From an uncultured Clostridia bacterium (GTDB taxonomy: Bacteria; Bacillota; Clostridia; Oscillospirales; Ruminococcaceae): a stretch of 10,299 nucleotides of DNA. The notes below the pieces were generated by a model. It saw nothing but the letters and a program-made list of their open reading frames with translations, was not told the origin of the DNA and made no database searches. Positions 6,762-10,299 of the stretch are shown here, piece by piece; position 1 is the stretch's first letter, and every line of letters starts with the position of its first letter. Both the position numbers and the translations under genes were made by a program. Location: positions 1 to 10,299 of the forward strand of contig CAMNBY010000292.1 of the NCBI GenBank assembly GCA_946533615.1. Reading direction: 5' to 3'.

Positions 6762-7388
6762 TTATTCAAAATCCTGCCAAAGGCCCTTTTCTTCGGCGAT
6801 AGCGAGCCTTCCGTTGGCGATATCCGTGAGCTTATCCTTAAAAGGTTCGGCAAATCTCTGCTTAACGAGAACAGTCAGGCGCACATTGTCAGCAAAATCC
6901 TCGTTCTCGGCTTTTATCTCAAATTCCGGGAAAACATAGGTGAGCTTGCCGTATACAGCGTAATCACATGAGATCGTCAGCCGTGAACAAAGGCACATAT
7001 TTTGCTTTTCCGCGCTGTCGACAGCCAGCTTGCAGGCATGAGAATACGCTCTCACAAGGCCGCCTCCGCCGAGCAGTATGCCTCCGAAGTATCTGGTGAC
7101 AACAACGCAGACGTCGGTGAGGCCTTCCTTTTGCAGCACATCAAGCACAGGCACACCGCCCGTTCCCTGCGGCTCTCCGTCGTCGGAGTATCGCGAGGTG
7201 TTGCCGTCCCGCAGGATATAGGCGTAGACGTTGTGCTTTGCCTTTCGGTGGGCGGCTTTGACAGAATTGATGAAATCTATCGCTTCTTCGGAGGTCTCGA
7301 CATGGCAGATCTGCCCGATGAACTCGGACTTCTTTTCAACAAAGCTGTCCTCGGACTTTCCTTTTGTTGTCCTGTATTCATCAGCCAA
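6762..7388 (-). CDS. yigZ: YigZ/IMPACT-family protein
   Basis: This protein of 208 residues belongs to the YigZ/IMPACT (UPF0029) family. The eukaryotic relative modulates the Gcn2 kinase; the bacterial role is poorly defined, though a link to translation or RNA binding has been proposed. The diagnostic N-terminal domain is clear: HNVYAYIL at 52-59, RYSDDGEPQGTGG at 66-78, VVVTRYFGGILLG at 95-107 and GGLVRAY at 109-115. The C-terminal third (about 130-208) matches the ferredoxin-like second domain usual in bacterial members. I set the start at TTG (7388) because GGGAGG at 7402-7397 lies eight bases before it. The longer reading from GTG at 7397 would overlap that ribosome binding site and is rejected. 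The gene follows rpmE on the same strand and precedes the dgt operon. No clear promoter of its own is visible. Confidence 0.9.
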   Translation of the reverse strand: MADEYRTTKGKSEDSFVEKKSEFIGQICHVETSEEAIDFINSVKAAHRKAKHNVYAYILRDGNTSRYSDDGEPQGTGGVPVLDVLQKEGLTDVCVVVTRYFGGILLGGGGLVRAYSHACKLAVDSAEKQNMCLCSRLTISCDYAVYGKLTYVFPEFEIKAENEDFADNVRLTVLVKQRFAEPFKDKLTDIANGRLAIAEEKGLWQDFE

Positions 7389-7396
7389 GCAGCTCA

Positions 7397-7402
7397 CCTC
7401 CC
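7397..7402 (-). promoter_or_regulatory. Ribosome binding site that sets the yigZ TTG start
   Basis: GGGAGG on the minus strand is followed after eight bases by TTG GCT GAT GAA. The in-frame GTG farther upstream shares its first base with this site, so ribosomes bound here cannot begin at it. Confidence 0.75.
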
Positions 7403-7417
7403 ACAGCCCGAAGTAAC

Positions 7418-7443
7418 AAAAAAGAGCGGATAACCGCTCTTTT
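7418..7443 (-). terminator. Intrinsic terminator of rpmE
   Basis: Read on the minus strand, AAGAGCGG, a TTAT loop and CCGCTCTT form an eight-pair stem followed by a run of six T. It begins a few bases after the rpmE stop. The opposite strand also has a short T run, but no plus-strand gene ends here. Confidence 0.9.
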
Positions 7444-7448
7444 CACAT

Positions 7449-7649
7449 TTAGTCAAGATTGAATCTCTTCTTGAATCTGTCTACACGTCCGCCTGTATCA
7501 ACAAGCTTCTGCTTGCCTGTAAAGAACGGATGGCACTTAGAACAAATTTCTACCTTAATATCCTTCTTTGTAGAACGAGTGTTGATCACGTTACCGCAAG
7601 CGCAGGTGATCGTGGTCTCCTCATACTTAGGATGGATTCCTTCCTTCAT
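7449..7649 (-). CDS. rpmE: 50S ribosomal protein L31, zinc-ribbon form
   Basis: L31 is a small protein of the large ribosomal subunit that helps bridge the subunits. The 66-residue sequence begins MKEGIHPKYEETTITCACGN, as in the family, and carries the four zinc ligands of the C+ form: C16, C18, C36 and C39 (CACG and CSKCH). It ends in the basic, DNA/RNA-friendly segment GGRVDRFKKRF. GGAGG sits nine bases before the ATG. It is a single gene with its own consensus promoter, a structured leader of about 90 bases and a strong terminator. Zinc-containing L31 is in many bacteria swapped for a zinc-free paralogue when zinc is scarce; no such paralogue is present here. Confidence 0.98.
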   Translation of the reverse strand: MKEGIHPKYEETTITCACGNVINTRSTKKDIKVEICSKCHPFFTGKQKLVDTGGRVDRFKKRFNLD

Positions 7650-7686
7650 AACAACAGACCTCCTTCCAAACTAAAAATTATGAACT

Positions 7687-7727
7687 CATAGAAGCCCATC
7701 ATCCTCAGTTCAGACAGTAGTTCTATG
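7687..7727 (-). promoter_or_regulatory. Structured 5' leader of rpmE, candidate L31 autoregulatory leader
   Basis: Within the predicted rpmE leader, CATAGAA (7727-7721, minus strand) and TTCTATG (7693-7687) form a perfect seven-pair helix enclosing 27 bases. A competing helix is possible between the adjacent AGTTC-type and GAACT-type segments (7719-7723 and 7682-7686). A smaller hairpin AGTAA/TTACT lies at the 5' end of the leader. Ribosomal-protein leaders upstream of L31 genes have been described by comparative genomics, including in Firmicutes. I cannot confirm that this sequence matches that published consensus. Confidence 0.45.
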
Positions 7728-7749
7728 TAGTAATCACATTTACTGAAAT

Positions 7750-7778
7750 ATTATAGCACCAAAATTGTCGAATGTCAA
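7750..7778 (-). promoter_or_regulatory. Consensus sigma-A promoter of rpmE
   Basis: TTGACA (7778-7773) and TATAAT (7755-7750) both match the sigma-70 consensus at all six positions and are separated by exactly 17 bases. A TG lies one base before the -10, so it also has the extended form. The predicted transcription start is near 7743. This is the strongest promoter in the window, as expected for a ribosomal protein gene. Confidence 0.92.
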
Positions 7779-7788
7779 GCCAAAATTG
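7759..7788. repeat. Direct repeat CCAAAATTG across the rpmE promoter
   Basis: Two identical 9-base copies, CCAAAATTG at 7759-7767 and 7780-7788, are offset by 21 bases, two turns of the DNA helix. One copy lies inside the -35/-10 spacer and the other directly abuts the upstream side of the -35. The position suggests a possible operator; no regulator is identified. Confidence 0.5.
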
Positions 7789-7815
7789 CAAAGTTCACAA
7801 AAAATACATATATAT

Positions 7816-8301
7816 TTACAAGATGACCTTCCACGCCTGCACGAGTCTGTCAAGGCTCCAGGCCGCGTTTGCGGGGCTGCTGGACGGCAGACACACGGCA
7901 CTTATCCCAAGCTGCGGCTCCTGATAATTTTTATAATACTCCTCGGCCTTTCGGCCGTTGACGAATATCCTGGCGACTTTTGAGCCTTTCAGGATAGGTC
8001 GCAGGTCGTTCGGGACGACGTCCCTGATGCTGCTGTCCGATGAGCCGGCGATGCTGCATGAGGCGATGACGTCCCAGGCGGCGATATGATGCCGAAGAAG
8101 GAATGACTTGCGCTCCGGTACAGTCATAGGTACGGACTCGTCATGGAGCGCCGCGACAATCTTCCAAAAACGGTTCTGGGGGTGACCGTAGAAATAGCCC
8201 ATTTCCCGCGACTTGACAGATGGAAAGCTTCCGAGTATAAGTATCTCGGAATTTTCATCAAAGGTCGGCGGTATGGGGTGAATGATATGCTTGGTCTCCA
8301 T
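7816..8301 (-). CDS. Family 6 uracil-DNA glycosylase superfamily protein (hypoxanthine-DNA glycosylase)
   Basis: This 161-residue enzyme probably removes deaminated bases, chiefly hypoxanthine from deaminated adenine, to start base excision repair. It fits family 6 of the uracil-DNA glycosylase superfamily: motif 1 region LILGSFPSVKSREMGYFYGH (21-40) followed by PQNRFW (41-46) with the conserved Asn43, and motif 2 region LPSSSPAN (138-145). Members of this family have low activity on uracil and prefer hypoxanthine, which is knowledge from characterised homologues. Length is normal. The start ATG at 8301 has AAGGGGAG upstream, and that ribosome binding site overlaps the TAA of ligA, so the two genes are cotranscribed and probably translationally coupled. 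A mismatch-specific G:U/T glycosylase (Mug) is the main alternative, but the GSFPS and NRFW pattern favours family 6. Confidence 0.88.
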   Translation of the reverse strand: METKHIIHPIPPTFDENSEILILGSFPSVKSREMGYFYGHPQNRFWKIVAALHDESVPMTVPERKSFLLRHHIAAWDVIASCSIAGSSDSSIRDVVPNDLRPILKGSKVARIFVNGRKAEEYYKNYQEPQLGISAVCLPSSSPANAAWSLDRLVQAWKVIL

Positions 8302-8311
8302 CTTGCTCCCC

Positions 8312-10276
8312 TTACAGCAGCGCCTGAAAATCTTCTTCCGAGATTATCGGGATACTAAGCTCCTTGGCCTTTTTGTTCTTTCCCGAACCCGAGGTCACGT
8401 CGTTATTTATAAGGTAGTCGGTCTTTGATGATACCGCAGACGCGACTTTACCGCCGTTTGCTTCGATGAAGTCCTTCAGCTCGTTGCGGTTCTTGTACAG
8501 ATGCACAGCGCCCGTGATAACAAAGGTCTTCCCTGCTATTCCCGAATCGCTGTTCACCTGCTCGGGCTCCTTGATAGTCAGCTCAGCCAGCAGGTCGTGG
8601 TATTCTTTCAGATTCTTCTCATTCGCAAAATAGGCGACGTAGTCATTTGCCAGCACCTCACCAATGCCGTCGATAAGCACAAGCTCCTCGGAGGTGAGTT
8701 TTTCAAGCTCCTCGGGATTTGTGTAAGTGCCGCAGATAAGCCGCGAAACGCTTCTGCCGATATTCGGGATACCGAGAGCATAAAGCACGCGGCTTAGCTC
8801 AACATTTCTCGAAGCCTCGATGCCGTTTATAAGCAGCTCGTAGGACTTTTCGCCGAAGCCTTCAAGGGTCACGATCTTCTCCTTGTGCTCGGAGAGGTGA
8901 TAAAAGTCGCTGAGCTCGCGCAGGAAGCCGTTATCGACAAAGCTCTTGATCGTGGAGGAGGCCATGCCAACGATATTCATTGCATCGCGCTGGACGAAAT
9001 GCTCGAACTTTCCAAGGTGCTTTGCGGGGCAATCGTGGTTCGGACAGAACAAAGTCTCTACCTCTCCGTCAGACAGCACAAGCTTGGTCTCGGCACCGCA
9101 GGCGGGGCAGATCTTTGCCACAGCGGGTGTGACAACATCGCTGTCATGCAGCGTCTTGTTCTCGCCGACAACGGGGATTATCATATTCGCCTTATAGACC
9201 GACACAGTGTCGCCCACGCAGAGGTTCAGCTTTTTCATAATACTTATATTGTGCAGCATCGCCCTTGACACAGAGGTTCCTTCAAGCTCGACCGTATCAA
9301 AGACAGCGATCGGGTTTATAAGTCCTGTTCTGCTCGGCGACCAGATTATTTCTCGAAGAGTGGTATCTGCGGTCTCGTCAGCCCATTTAAAGGCCATGCC
9401 GTTTCTCGGGTGATGGACAGTCTCACCAAGGCTTGCACCGTAAGCGACATCGTCAAAGGTCAGCACAAGGCCGTCCGAGGGGAAATCGTTGTTTACGATC
9501 TCGCGCTCGAACCACTCAATGGCTTCGATCAGACTCTCTCTGTCAACAAGCTTTCCGAAAACACGCTGAAAGCCAAGAGAAGCAAGCCAATCAAGCCGCT
9601 CGGCGACGGAATTGCACTCCAGGCCTTCGGCCTCGACAAGCGCAAAAGCAAAGAAGTTAACACTTCTCTCGGCAACAACTCTTGAATCAAGGCTCCTGAG
9701 CGTTCCCGACGCAAGGTTGCGAGGGTTTTTGTAAGGCTCGGTGCCTTCGGGGAGGCTGTCGTTCACACGCTCAAAGTCAGTGTAGCCGATAAGAGCCTCG
9801 CCTCTCAGGGCAAGATGGCCCTTGAACGGTATCTGTGCAGGAATGCCCTTGATGTGTCGGGCGTTGGCTGTCATATCCTCGCCGACCTCGCCGTTTCCGC
9901 GGGAGACCGCCTGTGTCAGCTTGCCGTCATCATAGTAAAGACAGACGGTCAGGCCGTCCAGCTTCCAGCTGAGGAACCCCTTCTGTTCGCCGAGCCAATC
10001 CCGCAGCTGCTCGCGGTCCTTGGTCTTGTCCAGTGAAAGCATACGTCTTGGGTGCCGTACTTTGGGAAGATATGAGGTGACCTCGAACCCCACGTTTTGA
10101 GTGCGGCTGCCGCCAAGAACTATGCCTGTTTCATTTTCAAGCGCTTCAAGCTCGTTATAAAGCTTGTCATATTCGGCATCGCTCATTATGGTCGAGCCTG
10201 TGTTGTAATAAGCATCTGCGGCTTTTGCCAGCAGCGCATTGAGCTCCTTCATTCTTTCTATCTTTTTATCAGGCAT
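8312..10276 (-). CDS. ligA: NAD-dependent DNA ligase, divergent clade
   Basis: LigA seals nicks between Okazaki fragments and after repair, using NAD+ to form a lysine-AMP intermediate. The 654-residue protein has the full architecture: domain Ia (about 1-65, with SDAEYDKLY); the adenylation domain with Lys105 in SWKLDG, RGE160 and NPRN; the OB fold (about 310-380); a four-cysteine zinc site (C390, C393, C411, C416); helix-hairpin-helix repeats (about 430-560); and a C-terminal BRCT domain (about 578-654). Several usually invariant positions differ. The motif IV sequence is DGLVLTF, with Thr273 where E. coli has Lys290. The family RAGDVIP is KANMIIP (362-368), and the domain Ia histidine is tyrosine. 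I chose the ATG at 10276 because AAGGA lies nine bases before it; the ATGs at 10285 and 10282 are too close to that site. The promoter lies outside the window. Confidence 0.95.
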   Translation of the reverse strand: MPDKKIERMKELNALLAKAADAYYNTGSTIMSDAEYDKLYNELEALENETGIVLGGSRTQNVGFEVTSYLPKVRHPRRMLSLDKTKDREQLRDWLGEQKGFLSWKLDGLTVCLYYDDGKLTQAVSRGNGEVGEDMTANARHIKGIPAQIPFKGHLALRGEALIGYTDFERVNDSLPEGTEPYKNPRNLASGTLRSLDSRVVAERSVNFFAFALVEAEGLECNSVAERLDWLASLGFQRVFGKLVDRESLIEAIEWFEREIVNNDFPSDGLVLTFDDVAYGASLGETVHHPRNGMAFKWADETADTTLREIIWSPSRTGLINPIAVFDTVELEGTSVSRAMLHNISIMKKLNLCVGDTVSVYKANMIIPVVGENKTLHDSDVVTPAVAKICPACGAETKLVLSDGEVETLFCPNHDCPAKHLGKFEHFVQRDAMNIVGMASSTIKSFVDNGFLRELSDFYHLSEHKEKIVTLEGFGEKSYELLINGIEASRNVELSRVLYALGIPNIGRSVSRLICGTYTNPEELEKLTSEELVLIDGIGEVLANDYVAYFANEKNLKEYHDLLAELTIKEPEQVNSDSGIAGKTFVITGAVHLYKNRNELKDFIEANGGKVASAVSSKTDYLINNDVTSGSGKNKKAKELSIPIISEEDFQALL

Positions 10277-10285
10277 GATCATCAT

Positions 10286-10290
10286 TCCTT
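10286..10290 (-). promoter_or_regulatory. Ribosome binding site that sets the ligA start
   Basis: AAGGA on the minus strand is directly followed by ATGATGATC and then ATG. Only the third ATG (10276) has workable spacing of nine bases, which yields a protein beginning MPDKKIERM. Confidence 0.65.
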
Positions 10291-10299
10291 ACGAAATAG

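Noticed and set aside
7389..7397. GTG start nine bases upstream for yigZ
   Set aside because: The codon overlaps the only good ribosome binding site. TTG at 7388 has the right spacing and gives the usual family N-terminus.
7799..7817. Terminator after the ligA-glycosylase pair
   Set aside because: An A/T-only five-pair stem (AAATA/TATTT) followed by T residues is present, but it has no G-C pairs and is too weak to call as an intrinsic terminator.
10277..10285. Upstream ATG codons for ligA (MMIM start)
   Set aside because: They lie zero and three bases from AAGGA, too close for initiation; the ATG at 10276 is nine bases away.

Overview
The window looks like ordinary core chromosome from a low-to-moderate GC member of the Clostridia. 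It best fits the Ruminococcus/Oscillospiraceae group. The signs are a dgt-dnaG-rpoD operon, strong GGAGG-type ribosome binding sites, sigma-A type promoters, a zinc-ribbon L31, and a ligA of the divergent type I associate with Clostridia. The genus is an inference. No transposase, integrase, prophage, CRISPR array, tRNA or rRNA is visible, and no stretch over about 220 bases lacks a gene.

Layout from left to right: (1) a type I ABC exporter half-transporter on the minus strand, cut by the left edge just after its LSGGQR signature. (2) A 216-base divergent intergenic region with a promoter on each side, several small repeats and a T-box-like hairpin at the predicted 5' end of the exporter mRNA. 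(3) A PAP2 membrane phosphatase on the plus strand. (4) A bidirectional terminator. (5) A minus-strand operon running dgt, dnaG, rpoD, then an Rrf2-family regulator. (6) yigZ (IMPACT family), minus strand. (7) rpmE (L31) with a consensus promoter, a structured leader and its own terminator. (8) A minus-strand pair, ligA followed by a family 6 uracil/hypoxanthine-DNA glycosylase, sharing a stop/ribosome-binding-site junction.

Most genes serve information processing. Dgt adjusts dNTP pools, DnaG primes replication, RpoD directs housekeeping transcription, LigA seals nicks, and the glycosylase starts base excision repair whose last step needs a ligase. The Rrf2 regulator at the end of the dgt-dnaG-rpoD operon has a cysteine cluster that could hold an Fe-S cluster.

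I found no clearly new multi-gene system. The features most worth a second look are regulatory or structural: the T-box-like hairpin with no stem I before the ABC exporter, direct repeats 21 bp apart across the rpmE promoter, the rpmE leader itself, and a LigA lacking residues that are essential in the E. coli enzyme.
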